Shown: positions 1 through 14,404 of the stretch, in pieces
Layout: every line of letters starts with the position of its first letter
How positions within the stretch are numbered: position 1 is the first letter of the stretch
NCBI GenBank assembly: GCA_011316305.1
Contig: SAUG01000064.1
Location: 124,001 to 188,000 of the forward strand
Direction of reading: 5' to 3'
Source: Rusavskia elegans
Lineage: Eukaryota > Ascomycota > Lecanoromycetes > Teloschistales > Teloschistaceae
Length of the DNA: 64,000 nt
The notes under the pieces: model-generated
Database searches by the model: none
Told to the model about the DNA's origin: nothing
What the model saw: the letters and a program-made list of their open reading frames with translations, nothing else
Program-made: the position numbers and the translations under genes

Positions 1-301
1 CAGGGAGGCGGTTGGCGACCCGGCTTTGCCTTCTCCAACCACTGTGAAAGTCAATACCTAGAAGGTCGGTGTTGGTAAGAGATTGCTTACAGAAGCCTCC
101 GGTAACGATCATGGCATAGTTGGGCCATAGACTTGCGAAGATGAGCCAGTCGTCGATCTGTAACCTCGCTTTCATCTTGCGGCGAGCCAGGAACCGCAGG
201 GCAACTGCGAAAGTCTCGAGGACTCCACATGCGATGCAGACATAGAGGATAGCACGTCCCCGCTCGTTCATAGGTGTTGAATCTGATATTGGGTTCCCCA
301 T
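1..301 (-). CDS. Fungal rhodopsin-domain (PTH11/SAT4-like) integral membrane protein, 5' part only
   Basis: Minus-strand gene cut by the left window edge. The ATG is at 301-299, with an in-frame TGA eight codons upstream and no other ATG between, so the start is well supported. Exon 1 is 301-91. A 49-bp intron (90-42, GTAAGC...CACAG) follows, and exon 2 runs from 41 off the edge; the frame is kept across the splice. The visible protein has a first membrane segment (about residues 18-37), then the basic loop ARRKMKARL and the IDDWLIF motif, followed by the start of a second helix ending in MIVTGGF. A first helix, an R/K-rich loop and a DDW motif are the N-terminal signature of the fungal rhodopsin-like family (Pfam Fung_rhodopsin), which includes PTH11-type receptors. 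Ligand and role cannot be told from this fragment. Base composition is normal, with no RIP damage. Confidence 0.85.
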   Translation of the reverse strand, partial: MGNPISDSTPMNERGRAILYVCIACGVLETFAVALRFLARRKMKARLQIDDWLIFASLWPNYAMIVTGGFCKQSLTNTDLLGIDFHSGWRRQSRVANRLP

Positions 302-3300
302 GACTTTTTGTTCACCTCGGGGCAGTCAAGGAATCTCTGCTGAAAGGAAGTTGGTCGTTGCAGAGCATGATATCTATAACGAGGTCGGCCAAAGTTGTAC
401 AAATGATATGCCAGACGCTAAAACGGGATCTTTGACATGCAGTAGCCACTAGATCGTCGATTAGACTTCAGGTCGATCGCCAGCCACACACGCATGTAGT
501 CCCGAAGGAGCTTCCCGTCAGGGACGAGTTTCCCACGGGTGGTTTGGGAAAGCCGCACCAGCCTTGCAACTATAAGCGCTACCGATTGCTTGGATCCGGG
601 ATGACGCAGGATTAACCCCAAGGCCCATGTCGATGGAGGAACGCCATGATCGAATCAAAATGAACTAGCGTTCGATATCCGGCAGTGCCAAACTCTATCA
701 CCTCCTATGTCATGCCCAGGAAGTCTATTTTGACCGCTCATACGACCCGGAGACCATGCAGCCTTGCGATTCCAGTACTCTTTTCGGCCACTTTGGTTGT
801 CTCCACTTGGTTGTCTCCACATCATGATGCGTGTACTGGACAACGCTAAAGGTTATTGCCTGGCCTGTCAACGGCTGCATCATGATTGGACCCTTTAGAT
901 AAAGTCCAGAACGCCTTGGCGGGTCGGATCTGGGCTTGAGCTAAAGGAGCTGCATAACTCGCTTGCAGTCGGTGTTAAAACAGAAGGCTAAGGGATACAA
1001 TATGGAATAAAAAGGTCCAAGACACAGCCACAAAGTGATCTGCTTGAGGCTTGGTGATTGAATTATAAGATCAGCCACAAGTAGTACGTCTATGACCTCA
1101 AGATCATACTCTCTCTTATTCAATTTCGCGGCGACAGAAGCTTTAGCATGTGGCCGAGTAATGTTGTCGGGAGTACCTCGAGAAAGTACCATACCATGCG
1201 AAGGACCTCCAAACTGAATGCGAACCAACTTATCACGAGGAAGAAGAATCGTGACTGTCACATGTAAGCGTATTCCTTCTGTGCCAGCATGATACTTTGC
1301 CACTCTATATCTCAACAAGTCAAAACAATAGTCCCTGGCGCGGTGTGTTTGCCCGCGTAGGTCCATTCGTTGGCGCTGCAGCGAACTGCTACAAACGCTG
1401 TGCAAAGGGTAATAGTCAGCAAGGATGCTTTTAGCCAGAGTTTCCGAAGCAAATCTAGCATCCATGTGTGATGTGGATGACGAAGACGTTATTCCCCAGC
1501 GTGGTTGCTGATATTCTCCTTGGCAGAGACTCAGGACCGAGAGAGAACACCAGTCTTCTCCAGACTTGTCGCCAGGCCTCTATGATTCGAACTTACAATA
1601 AACGACGCTATGGCATAGGAGGTCACTGCCGAGTCTGGATTCCCTGTTAGCAATCTGTTGCCACGCACCACAATACGTGGTCCTTGCGCCAACGCCTCTC
1701 TAGGCATTCTGGTAGGTCAGCCCCGAGATACTGTTCATCTTGTGCCAAGAAGGGCGAGTCGTCCCCGCGATCATGTTGCGATTTCGTAATCTTGCTGTTG
1801 CTGATATGCTCGTAATTGATGGATATCGCCATTGCTGCCCTTCGCCACATATCCTGGAAGGTGTGTGATGACCCAAACGATCTGCCTGGGCCAGATGGAT
1901 CACAGGCGGTGGTTGTATTTGGTATTCCATCCGTGGCAGTATCTGATCCAAGTCAAGGCTATGATAGGAGTTCGTATGATGCGGCAAGCCATTGTTGCCG
2001 ACTACACAGGTTGCGGGATCTCTATTGCGGGAGCCTGGATGTGCAGCGCACTGCTTCAAGTACTTTCTTCGGTGGTCAAAGCTCGAGAAGATAGGGGTGA
2101 ACGGCACCAAGATGATAATGGACCCCTGTTGATGCCTCAGGCGGAGATGGGAAGCTGTTCTGGGGGGTCACGTTGAATGGTGACGAGCTCAAGGGCCATC
2201 GAGCTTTCGATGAAGATCTTATGCGGTTAGGAACCCGCTGAAGAAGGAAAAAGACAGGACCTTGGTCTGAGGTGGCGTAATGTTGTACCAACCCGCGTTT
2301 GACCCCGAGACACCATCCACCGTCGTCGTAAAAGTCTCGCACCACACGAAAGTTGATAGCTAGTCCACCAAGGATACCATCATAAAGAGAAGCCAGAGCT
2401 CTGGTAGAGAACAGGGGTGATCCAATCAGATCAGGTTGTTGGAGCAGGGCGTGTGGCCGCCATTATCATGAGAATGGACTGGAAGCGTCAATCATTGTGG
2501 CAAATTTGGCGTTCGTCGTACAACGCAACTAAACCTCTTTCAGCAACCCGAACGTGTTGTAGAGTACAGCCTCAGTCCAGACCACATAGCTTTTGCTCTT
2601 GAACAGAGAATGAAGATGAGTCCTGTAGCATGTAAATCTCCAGAATCACTTCAATCACCATAAATGCCCACCAGACTCAAGTCAAATGTGGGTCTCCCGT
2701 TGTTAGTCTGACTGTATGTTTCATGAATGCAAAAGTCCAAACCGGCCAGGCAATCAGATATGACAGCCGCAGACCTTAAAGAGATCGTCTGATGATGACG
2801 GCAAGGCCAGCGGGACGGGGGGGAGGCTTCCCGGGCGATGTCCAGAGATCTGGGATGCAGCCAATCTGTATGTGACTGGTCGGACGCTCGCAACGGGCAG
2901 AATCTATCCCTTCGACTGCTATGGTCCTCGATCCAGGGGTTTGGACCCTGAATAATCCCTCGAAGACCATCTTCAGATGCTGGGGGTGACAAATCTCACA
3001 CCACAATCCAAGATCACTTCACTGTCCAGTATACTGGGTCTGTACAGTCGGGCGTCCTGTCTTATTTGTTGTGCTGAAGATTGATGCTGCCGTAGGTTCC
3101 CGGGGGGGCATTGCTATGAGGAGGTGTGGATGTTGAGAAATGACAGTCATGACGCGTGCCGGCATTGAGCATGCCAAAAGGGGAAGGGACCAAGTCCATT
3201 TCTAGCCTAGTAGAACCCGGGAGGTAGGCCCTGCGGGAAACCCTGCCGGATCGGGAATGAGCGAACCGCACGTGCTCCCGGAGACCAACCAAAACTCAAC

Positions 3301-3560
3301 TAGTTATTTGATTCCATCGAACGTGGAATGCGAGAACCCTTGAACCAGATCGTACTGAGGATAGAATCGAAAGGGCAAAAAAGCAAAACATACAGCAGAA
3401 GGGATTCCCCAGTCGTCCCTCGGACCTGAATACTAATCTTTTGATCGGTGGCTTAATTCAGGATAAGCGGACGGGAATTTTAGCGACATAGAGGTGCAAA
3501 GTTGTCTATAACCGGCAGTCGCCGGTTTTGGAAATCCTTTCACCTGATCTAATCGTTTCA
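302..3560. other. GC-balanced host DNA without a recognisable intact gene
   Basis: Normal base composition with CA/TG present, so this is not part of the RIP-mutated block. Short open frames occur on both strands, for example minus 941-1,465 and minus 1,647-1,850 (ending DHVLWCVATDC). None matches a family I recognise, and they do not join through convincing introns. Hydrophobic stretches appear in more than one minus-strand frame between 950 and 1,460 and near 2,640-2,760. That is what a decayed membrane-protein gene would look like, but I cannot assemble one. Composition shifts abruptly to AT-rich at about 3,560. Confidence 0.5.
2076..2462 (-). pseudogene. Coding-like frame, unidentified, possibly one exon of a decayed gene
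   Basis: One minus-strand frame stays open from about 2,462 to the TGA at 2,078-2,076. Its first two thirds read like real protein: LQQPDLIGSPLFSTRALASL, then a glycine-rich DGILGGLAINF stretch, then RDFYDDGGWCLGVKRGL and GPVFFLLQRV. The upstream side is closed by a TAA with no clear start, and no good splice acceptor is obvious there. I do not recognise the family. The last third is less protein-like, so the true exon may end near 2,220. It is either an internal exon of an unannotated gene or a relic. Confidence 0.3.
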
Positions 3561-4376
3561 GTATTGAAACTTACGGCTAGAATTACAAGCTATATTACAG
3601 TATATTCAGTTCATATAATAGATAGAACTATTTTATTTTTTACCTTTGGCTATTATTCTATAGTACGTCTACTATATTCTATACGCCGGCAGAAAATTTA
3701 TAATTGATTGATTGATTAAATTTTACTATTCCAATCTAGTTTGATATAATCGTTTATACGAGATTGATCTAATAATCTACAGTTTATTTAATTATCTATT
3801 ATTTTGATTTTAATTAGATAGTAAAATTCTATATATTTTTTTTATATCAAATTTCTATAATTTAACCGAAGTTTCTATCTCGCTGTCTCTATTTATTACT
3901 TTAACTATATTTTGTAAAGTTATATTTATATTGATTTTCTAATTTTATCGATATTTGAATAGATACGTCGGATAAATTCTATTTTCTATATAATTTCAAC
4001 CGTACGTCGAAGATAGAATATTAGTATTTTGTTTACTATTACGATATCTATTATTTAATTAAAAAGTTATTGGAACCAATATTTCTTTCTATAATTTCTA
4101 TATAGACGGCGATCTTTTAATATATAGCGAATCGTCTACCTTCGAACTACTATTATAAAACTATCGCGGAGATTTTATTATTTTTATCAAATATTAAATC
4201 TTATTAGTATATCTTCTAATCTAAAGAACTAAAAAATAATTATTTAATAGTTTATCAAAAATGAAATAATTTAATGATTAGAGCAATATATAGTGATAAC
4301 TAATAATATCAATACGAATTTAATAAATATCGAATTAAAAAATTATATAGATAATAAAATAATCTATTTAGTTAAT
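3561..4376. repeat. AT-rich degenerate DNA, partly a repeat shared with 19,500-20,400
   Basis: No gene or element border is visible. A motif around tatagacggcgatcttttaa (near 4,101), with downstream text ending near 4,200, recurs in altered form near 19,730-19,800 and 20,130-20,380, so this is part of an old dispersed repeat. (TTGA)n and AT runs occur near 3,700. Confidence 0.4.
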
Positions 4377-5927
4377 TTGGTTTTGGTTTTAGTACTCGGT
4401 AAACCAATGGTTCGATAAATAAATCAAACGTTAGTATACTAGTATTGAATATACGATAGTAGAATTTATTTTTTAGTTTAATTAATTTATATAACGGTTC
4501 TTTCTATAGAATTTTAATTTGAATTTACTTAGTAATATAATGTATCTTTCTACCGATAATTTAACTAACGTAAAAACTTTTATAGATAAATATATCTCGC
4601 AGTTATCGCTTTTTTTCCTTTTCTTTTTACTAGTAATATAAATCTAAAAGTTTTAATATACGTATATACTCTCGTAATAGTTATAGCTATAAGCTAAACC
4701 AGACGGTAGTATCTATATCTATAATAACTATATCTAGCCGTACGGTCGTCGACTATTTTATTATAGCTAGAGTAATCTATTTCGACTTTAATCTAGATTT
4801 TTTTTTTACTATCTTTAAAATTTACTATCCGATTTCCCTATTTTCTTTTAATCTAATCGATCGGGTAAAACTTCTAGCCGTAGTAGCTAGCGTACTATCT
4901 AGCGACCTTTTTAAAACTAAATAGATTAAAGAATATTTTTATAGTTTAACGGAGCGTTTAGCTATAGATTATATAATAAATACAGCCGAGACGATAATTA
5001 TAGATATTTACTTTTTAGTATAATAGATAGATATAGCAGAAATATTAAATATTTATAATTATTTATAACGTCGAAAAAGAAATAGTAAAGGATTTATAAT
5101 CGCGATATTAAAGCGGATGTTATAAATACAGGCGGCGTGTTTCAAGAAACGCGGTAGTATTTAATATAGCGCTAGATTTTCTATTACGCCTCGACAGGCA
5201 GAGATATATAGATAGTCTAAGTATTAGTACTAAAGAATATCTTAGTAGTTTTAGTAAATAACTACTATAAATACCTTAATTTTAGTAATTTTAGTAAGTA
5301 AATACTATAAGTACCTTTAATTTTAATAGTTTTAGCGAGTAAATCCTCTAAAATAAAGCTAATTTAGTTACTTTAGTCTATAAATAATCTAAGTAGTAAA
5401 GAATCTTATTTATTTATATAAATCCCGAACTCGACGCCTTTAAAGTTTATATTTAATTTATTAGTTATCGCTATATACTATTCTAGTATTTAAATTAACT
5501 TATATTTAATTACTATAAATAATTATATATTATACCTCTATTTATAGATATATTAATAAGTTTAATTAATTTTTAGAGATACCAGATCTCTAGATAGCCC
5601 TATAATATTTTAAATATCTTTAAAATATCTATCGTAGGTTAATATAAAATTTCTATCCTAAGTAATTTTAGCTCTATAGTAAAAAAGTCCGAATTTAAAA
5701 GGAAAAAGATCTAGATAAAAAATAATAGTAGTAATAAAGAAAATAGTATTTTTACTATTAACTAAAGCTTTTATAGTATTAAAATTAATAAGCCTAATAA
5801 ATACTATAGAGATTATAATAAACTCGAAAACTAGCTCGCCAAATTAGATATATATTTTATATTCTATTTAATAGATAAAGAAAAGAAAATTCTTTTTACT
5901 ATATTTTACCTTCGAAAATAAGCCTAG

Positions 5928-8900
5928 TATTACGTCCACGACTCCACAGAAATTCTTTAAAAAAATTAGTTAAGTAAACGAGCCTAATTATCTATAGCCG
6001 CCTATAGCCGCTATAGCCGTCCTTTTTAATAGAACTTTTAGTAGATAGCTACCTGTCGGCTTTTATAGCTATTTTTACTATATATATTACTTTTTCCTTC
6101 TATAGATAGTTTCTCTTATTAGTTATTAATATAATTATTAAATATATATCTACTATTTTCTTCTTAATTACTTTATAATAAAGATACTTTATAATATTAT
6201 AACCGTACCTCTATAGTTATATAGAATTAGTTATAATAATATATACTAGAATTTCTTTACTATTTAGTAGCTTAGACTATATTTATAGCTATAGCTAGAC
6301 TCGAATATAACGCCTTCTAATATATAGAGATATTATATTTTAATAACTTACTATATTAGTCCCGTTATCCCGATCTATAGATCGAAGCGATACTATTAAA
6401 GTAGTAATATTAAATATCTATAAAGAAGATAAAAGATCCTTAAAACTATAGGTTATTTAGATAAATATCTACTTTATATTATATATAAACCAGTTTCTAA
6501 ATAAAGTAATTAAGGTTCTATTTATAATATTATATCTAGAAAGGACTACTTTTAATTAGATATAGCTTTAAATAGAAGATTACCTCGATAACCCGGAAAG
6601 ATAGAAAGAAAATAAAATATTATAGATTTTCTATACTTTCGGTAATCTTATTATAGCTATAAAAGAAGCCTTCGGAAATAATAATAAGGATAGAATAATA
6701 AATAGAAAACTAATAGTTTTAAAATAATAGAAGTTAGTAGCTATCTACGCTATTTAGTTTAGAATATTAGTTTATAAAATAGACTAGGAAGATTTAGCTT
6801 TAAAAATCTATTTCTATAAAAGATTCTAGATAAAAGTTAAGGAAGCTATAATAATAATTAAAGAACTAGATTTATTAGTAAATTTTATCGAGTTTATAAT
6901 AAAGATCGATACTAGGTAGTATAAAATATATTTAAATAAACAGGCGTTTAGTAAAATAGGACCTATTAAAAGAAAGTTTAGAGGAAACCTAATAGAGCTC
7001 GATACTACCGAAACTAGAGGATCGAAAACTAAAGTTTATTATTTATATAGAAAAACGGAATATCTTAAAAAAAATTATTTAACTAAAAAAGTAATTAAAG
7101 TAACCGAATATTTTTTTAAAATAATAGGGGAATTATCTAATAAATATATAGCGAAAAGCTGGTTAGCCTACTATAATAATATCTACTCTATCTATCTATT
7201 AGATAAAAAGAAAATAGGATATTATTTTAAAGAACTAAAGAAAATATAGGAAATAAAGCCGATAATTAATTTTAAATTATATAAAACCGAAAAACCTTTT
7301 ATAATAGTATTTAAAGTTAAAATCGGAAGTTAATAAATAATAGCTTTTATAAATAGAGAGGAGGATAATAAAGTTATAAAGAAATTCTATAATAAAATTA
7401 AAGGATATTTCTACGGATAAATAATAAATAATAATAGAATTCTCGATATTAAAGTTAAAATAAAATATAGATTAATTAAAATAATAAATTCTACTATAAT
7501 CGAAAGTTAGAAAAGTTATATTATTTTAGGAAATAAGTAGAAAGAATCGATTTTAGAAAAATTAATAGAAAAAAGTACTATCGGTAAAAAATTAAAACTA
7601 TAAATAATATATTTCCTAGTCTATAAAAACCTTTTATATAAAAAAATAGACAAAGTTTCGATAATAAACTATAAAGAGATTAAGGACTTAGATAAATAAT
7701 TTAAAGAAGGCGGAGAAGTTTAGAAAATAAAAATTTAGAAAAATTACTATTACCTCTTCTAATAACTTACTAGAAAATATAATAAAAGTAAAAAAATAAT
7801 CTAATAACTTTAGATAAACTATATTAGAAATATATACTAGAATATAGTTAAAGCTATAAATAAAATCGAATACTATAAACTAAACTAAATAGACTAGAAT
7901 AAAGAAATACCGGACCCGGTACTTAGTATTTAATCTAGAAGCGAAGAATTTAATTAGTACCCGTTTTTATTATTATAGGACGAAATAGTAGCTAAAAAAT
8001 AAAATTTAGTAAAACTATTGAAAGAACCGGAAATAATTTATAATAAAGATATATAATTTAAAATATATAAAAATAATAGCGAAAAAGCCTTTTACTAGAT
8101 CTTTTTTAGAACCCTATATTTTCTATAGGTTAAAAAAAGTTAAAATCTTTTAAAATCTAATCTAAATTATCTAAATTAAATCTAGATATTAATTTAATAG
8201 ACGCCTCTTACGCGGCTAGTATAAAACTAACGGAAAAGTAAAATATAACCAGATTATTAAATTTATTAAGCTAAAAGAATATACGTTATTTCTAAATAAT
8301 AAAATTACTTTTATATTTATCTAAAACGCGATAATAAATAATAAAATATTTTTATTTACTAAAGAATCGGCGGAGATCTAACTTCTAGGTTAAATATTTA
8401 TTATAAATTTTCTTTTCGGAATTAAAAACAAACTTAATATAATAATAAACCTCGGAATATTTATTAAAAATACCCGCGATATTAGAACGAAGTTTATTTT
8501 TTTTATTTTTAAAACGCTTCCCTGCGGGAATTAGTAGAAATAAAGGGAAAAAAAAATAATATATAGATAGTATTAGATATTAGAAGATTATACGATTTCT
8601 AAACCCGAGTATATTTACTATAAATATTACTACTAACCTCGACTTAATACTTTTTTAGAGAATTATAGATATATAAAGAATAAAGAAAAGATATTATAAT
8701 TTCTTTTAACTAGATATAATAAAAAGATTTTAGTCGATTTTCTCTTCGAGAATATATAATAAAGATATTAATAAAAAAAAGAAAAAAAAAAAAGAGAAAA
8801 TCCTTTTTATACCCTATATAAGGTTTTTACGCTAGGTAAAAAGCGATATAAAGGGGGCCGTATTATATCTATAACTCTATAGAGGTTCCCTAGAAGGATT

Positions 8901-9270
8901 AGTTAGATAGGCGAGGCTAATTATCTATAGCCGCCTATAGCCGCTATAGCCGTCCTTTTTAATAGGATTTTTAATAGACAGCTATCTATTAGCTTTTATA
9001 GCTATACTTACTATATATATTACTTATTATTTCTGTAGATAGTTTCTTTTATTAGTCGTTAATATAATTATTAAATACGTATCTACTATTCTCTTTTTAA
9101 TTACTTTATAACGAAGATACTTTATAATATTATAACCGTATCTCTATAGTTATATAGAATTAGTTATAATAATCTATACTAGGACTCCTTTACTATTTAG
9201 TAGCTCGGATTACGTCTACGGCTGTAGCTAGACTCGAACGTAACACCCTCTGATATACAGGGACGTTATA
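5928..9270 (+). mobile_element. LTR element B1 (3,343 bp), gag-type, nested in A1
   Basis: LTRs are 5,928-6,337 and 8,861-9,270, both 410 bp. The 5' end TATTACGTCC is the RIP-altered form of TGTTACGTCC, and the 3' end is GACGTTATA. Flanks are cctag and tctaa, a 5-bp duplication with one C-to-T and one G-to-A difference. A purine run (aaaggggg) precedes the 3' LTR, and ttttaataac after the 5' LTR fits a mutated primer-binding site starting TTTTGG. The internal part is only 2.5 kb. It was inserted into the gag region of A1. Confidence 0.88.
6338..8860 (+). pseudogene. Internal region of B1: gag-like with CCHC zinc knuckle, no polymerase seen
   Basis: At 7,037-7,078 a frame reads YYLYRKTEYLKKNY, which reverts to a C-x2-C-x4-H-x4-C zinc knuckle if the TAT codons were TGT or CAT. 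Similar knuckles occur at the same relative place in the two other B copies, so the domain is real. About 700 bp precede it, matching a capsid-type gag. The 1.8 kb after it contains open-looking stretches, but I find no YxDD block, no RNase H and no integrase pattern, although these are easily seen in A and P elements mutated just as heavily. Confidence 0.65.
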
Positions 9271-9275
9271 TCTAA

Positions 9276-12200
9276 TACTAGATAAAATCTCTCCTTCGCT
9301 AATATATAGACGATAAAAAAGATTATAAATATTACTTTATATAGTTTATAAAAATTAAAAAAGCTATTTATAGAGTTTCTGGAATCTCGAATAAAATTCT
9401 AACTACTAAATATTTTATTTAATACCTTTAGTAGAAAAATATAATATCTAACTACGCCGTATAATTTAAAAAATACGTACTACTAATAGAATAGAATATT
9501 AACTCCCTATATATAATATTTAGACGAGGATTTAAAAAGTAAATAAAAAATAAATTTATATATAATAGTCAAATATATAATATATTAGATAATCTAATCG
9601 AAATATCTATTAATTTCTATAATAAATTATATAAAAGAGATATAGAAAAATACTATAATAGTAAATTATAAAGTAACGCGGGATATTATTCGGAATAAAT
9701 CTATAGAAGACTATAGCTAGGTAAAAAAACCGGAGATAGCTACTATAAACCTATACTAATAGAACTAGACTCTATATAATAGCAACGTAAAGGAAAGAAT
9801 TCTAGGGATAGTAAAAAAAATAAAAATCCTAAAACGTACTATAACTATAGTAAACTAAACTATTTCGCGAAAAAGTATCGGTTAAATAAAGTATAACGAC
9901 GATAGGTTAACGCTATACTAAAGAAAGATTCTAAAAACTAGTAAGAAATAATTTTAGAAAACGATAATAGTAGTTTTAAACTCTAGAGAACTAGTTTAGA
10001 TAAAGAATTTATATTTATAGAAAATAATAAAGTAGTATAGGAAGCTATAATAAATAATACTTTACTATAAATATTGATAAAATCTACTAGAGGAAAAGCC
10101 GTTTCTAGATAGAAAATTATAATAATAGAAGACGTTAGACTAATATACCTTTAAATTCTTTATAATAAAAAACTAGTAAAAAAAGGATTTATAGTAATCT
10201 ATAAAAAATTTAAAAAGATTTATAAAATATATATTAATAACAAGTACTTATAGAATAACTAGTAGTACTAAAAAGTAAATAATATCGTCGATTTATAGGA
10301 AAAGAAACTAGAAAGTAATATCTTTAAAAATAAAAATATTTCTAAATCGATATTATAATAAAAAAATATAATAATAGGAAATTAATATATACTATTTAGT
10401 TAAACGGCCTACTATAATAATAACTATAGAATCTATAAGTAAGAAAAAAAAGGAACCGGGTAGTATCTATAGAAACTACGCCGACGCGCTCCTATAATAT
10501 TTATTAAAGTCGAAAGTTATAATATTTATAACTATTCTAGATATATTATATATAGCAGATACGAATACTAGAAGAAATAATAGAAAAGAAATAGAATTTT
10601 TAATTAGAAACTCTGTAGATATATTCTATAAGTAAATTATAAAAATATAAAATATAAAAATATAAAGGACGATTTAAAAAAAGTTAAAATCTTATAATAA
10701 TAGATATACTACGAGCGTATAACTTTATAGCCCGGAAAAAATAACTAAATTTAGCTAGCTATATATATATATTCGAGATTAAAATAATTATCGAAACTAA
10801 TAACGGACTATAAAAGGTTAAAGTATTTATTAAATTAGATATAACTAGAAATTTTATATTAGAAGACTTAGCTAAAAAAAAAAAGAATTCCTTCGAGCTA
10901 AAAAAAAGGATCTATATAATTTAATAGTTATTAATAGAAATAAAATACTAAATAGATATAAAAAAGTTATAGAAGAAATAATACCGCTCTAAATAATAAT
11001 TAATTAATATTAAAAGAAACTTTAGTTCGATATTATTTAGATAGCTAGCTACGAAATCGTATTTAGAATTCTTTAATTAAAAGATAATAATCTAGTAATA
11101 GACTAGAAGAAAAGAATATTTAGCTTTAAATAATACTCCTATATAGAAAGTATCTAGCCTACGCTAAAATAGTATTTTTAGATAGATAAAAAATAGAATA
11201 TAAAGCGCGAAATTATAGCTTCGAAGAAAAATAACTAAAAACTATTTAGATTTAATTTATTAGATACCGGTAAAAATTAGCTAGATTAAAAAAATAGAGG
11301 AAAAAAGAAAAATTATAAACCTTTTAAAAACCCTTTATTATCTAATAAAAAGTTAATAGAAAATCTATTAAAAATAAATCTAGATAAATATAAAAATTAG
11401 ATAAACTTATTTCGGAAAAAGATAAATATAAAAGTACTATCTAAATATTAAACGTAGGATTATAAAGTTAGATTTAAACTAAATAAATAATCTACGTTTA
11501 GATCTATCTATCTATTATCTATAACGGAGTTTAAAATATTCCGCGAATATCTAGATAAAAATATAAAAAAGGGATTTATTAAAAAATTTTAATTACTAGT
11601 AGGATAGCCGATCCTTTTTATATTTAAAAAAGATAGAATATTACGCCTATATATTAATTACCGGAAGCTAAATAATATTATAATTAAAAATCGATATTTA
11701 TTACCGAATATTAACGAGTTTTAGAATAGACTTTCTAGAATATAATATTTTATAAAATTAAACTTTTAAGGAATATATAATCTTATATAATTAAAGGCCG
11801 GAAAAAAATAAAATACAGCTTTATAAATACGGTACAGTTATTATAAATATATAGTTATACTATTCGGATTTATAAATACTCCGGTAATCTATTAGAATAT
11901 AATTAATAATATATTTAGAAAATATCTAGATATATTTATTATCGTCTATTTTAATAATATTCTAATTTTTTCTAAAATATTCGAAGAATATAAATAATGT
12001 ATTAGTAAAGTTTTTAAATATCTAAAGGAAAGATATTTACGCTTTAAATTAGAAAAATATAAATTCTATAAAAAAGAAATTAACTTTCTAGAATTTATTA
12101 TAGAATATAATAGATTATATATCGATTCTAGTAAATTAAAAGCTATTATAAAATAGGAAATACCGATAAATATTAAAAAAATCTAAAACTTTTTCGGATT

Positions 12201-14404
12201 TATAAACTATAACTAAAAGTTTATAAAAAACTATTCTAAAAGAGCTTTCGTTTTAATAACTTTAATAAAAGATACTATCGAATAGTATTAAGAAAAAAAA
12301 GAATAATAAATATTCGAAGATTTTAAAAAAAAAAATATAAAAGATCTAGTATTTAAAATATTTAATTTATAGAAACTATTATAAATAGAAATAGATTTAT
12401 AAAATCTAGCTATAGATATATTTCTTCTATAATAGTATAATAGTAAATAGTACCCGGTAGTATATATATTTAGAAAATTATTACTAGCGGAATAAAATTA
12501 TAATATTTATAATAAAAAACTACTAGCTATAGTAGCTGTACTAGAATAGTAGAAAATATATATCGAAAGGTTACTAGAATTAATAATTTTTATAGATTAT
12601 AAAAATTTTATATATTTTATAATAATAAAATATGTTAATAAAAATAAATATTATAATTAAAACTATTCGGTTAATATAAATTTAAAATATACTATACTCT
12701 AGATAAAAAAAATAGAAAAATAAATATTTTAAATTAAAGAAATAATTATATAAAAATAAGAGATATTTTTATTAATAGTATTTTTAAAATTAATAAAAAT
12801 AGATACTATTAGTAAATTGGTATAAGATAAATATAATACTATATATACTAAAAGACTACTAAAAATAGTTTTCTATTAAAATAGAAAAACTATAAATACC
12901 GGATAATAAAATTAATAAATATATTAAAAAATACTATAATAAAATACTATATAAATATCTAGGCGTATTAAAAATAATATAACTTTTATAATAATATTAC
13001 TAGTTTTCTAATATAAAGCGATATATCGAAGTATATATTAAAAAATATTTTAGTTATTAATAAAATAAATATACTATATATTTTCGTTATAAAAAAATCC
13101 AGTATTAGAAATTACCGAATTTTCTATAAAAGGAAATTATATTAGATTTTATTATTAAATTTCTAAAATCGAAAGATTTAATACTAAATATAGAATATAA
13201 TTTAATATTTTATAAAATTTAATATTTAATATAATAGATAGATTTATTAAATATATTTATATAATCCTATTATAAAAAGATTTTATAGTAGAATAACTCG
13301 GATTTATTATTCTAGATCGACTATTTCGATACTATAGACTACTAGAAGTATTAATAAATAATAGAATTAAATTTTTTACTTTAAACTATTAAAAAACCCT
13401 TATTCCTTTATTTAGTATAAAGCTAAAAATATTAATAGTTTTCTATCCGATAATAGATAAATAGATAGAATATACTAACTAGATTTTAAAATAGTACCTA
13501 AAATACTATATTAATAATATTTTAAAATAATTAGATTTAACTTTTACTCATAGTATAACTAGTATTTAATATAAAAGAATTAAATATAATAAAAGAAATA
13601 CTATTCTACGCCGATAATAGAAAAAATCTAAATTTATTTAGACAATCGCTATTATATATATTAGCGGAATTAGTAATTTAAAAAATTAATATTTAGAAAA
13701 GAATCTATAGAAATATTCTAAAAATATAGAAATACTCGGATAATTATTAAAATAAAAAGCGAAAAATAGTATTTTAGCTAAAAAAAGGAGATAAAGTATA
13801 TCTTTTTATTAAAAATCTAAAAACGAAGACTCTAAATAAAAAGCTTAACTATATTAAAATCGGACTATTTTTAATTAAAAAGATTAAAAGACTTTAGAAT
13901 TTTAAATTTAATTTATTTAAAAATATTAAAGTATACTCGGTATTCTATATATTTTTTTAAAACCAGCCGACTCTAGACTACTATTATAATAGATATTTAA
14001 CTTCGAAATATAGAAAGATAATACTTTTATAGTCGAAAAGATTCTATAATAGGAAGGTTAGAACTATCTAATTAAATAAAAAGGTTATTCTATTTCGGAA
14101 AATATTTAAAAACCTAAAAAATATTTAATAAACGACTAAAAGGCTCTATAATAGTTCTAATAAAAGAAGCCGAAAAAGTTATTAACTAGCCGAAATTACT
14201 AGATAGAATAATCTATTCGGAAGCTATAATAATAAAAGAATCTAAATTAATAAATAAAAATAAATCTATAGAATTTTTTTTTATTTTAATACTTCGAGAT
14301 TTTATAGTTTACTATTAACTATAAAAAACTATTTTTCTTTAATATAATTTAATTAATAAAACAGTTACTATTATTTTATATACGCTTTATATAATCCCTT
14401 TTTA
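9276..14404 (+). pseudogene. gag-pol of A1: zinc knuckle, reverse transcriptase, RNase H, integrase
   Basis: Reading through RIP stops and undoing G-to-A changes mentally, the domains appear in Ty3/gypsy order. A CCHC knuckle lies at about 9,837-9,875: its Cys and His codons are now Tyr (TGY and CAY to TAY), keeping the C-x2-C-x4-H-x4-C spacing. Reverse transcriptase is at about 11,640-12,290, with a YRKLNN motif and the catalytic YxDD read as YFNN at about 11,947. RNase H follows at about 12,370-12,620 (RKLLLAEQNYNI, LLAIVAVLE). Integrase lies at about 12,950-13,600, with readable text around its zinc-binding part and catalytic core. RT before integrase is the Ty3/gypsy order. No functional product is possible. 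Confidence 0.85.

Noticed and set aside
941..1465. 174-codon minus-strand frame as a gene
   Set aside because: No recognised domain, and an alternative frame of the same strand looks equally hydrophobic, so the frame choice is arbitrary.
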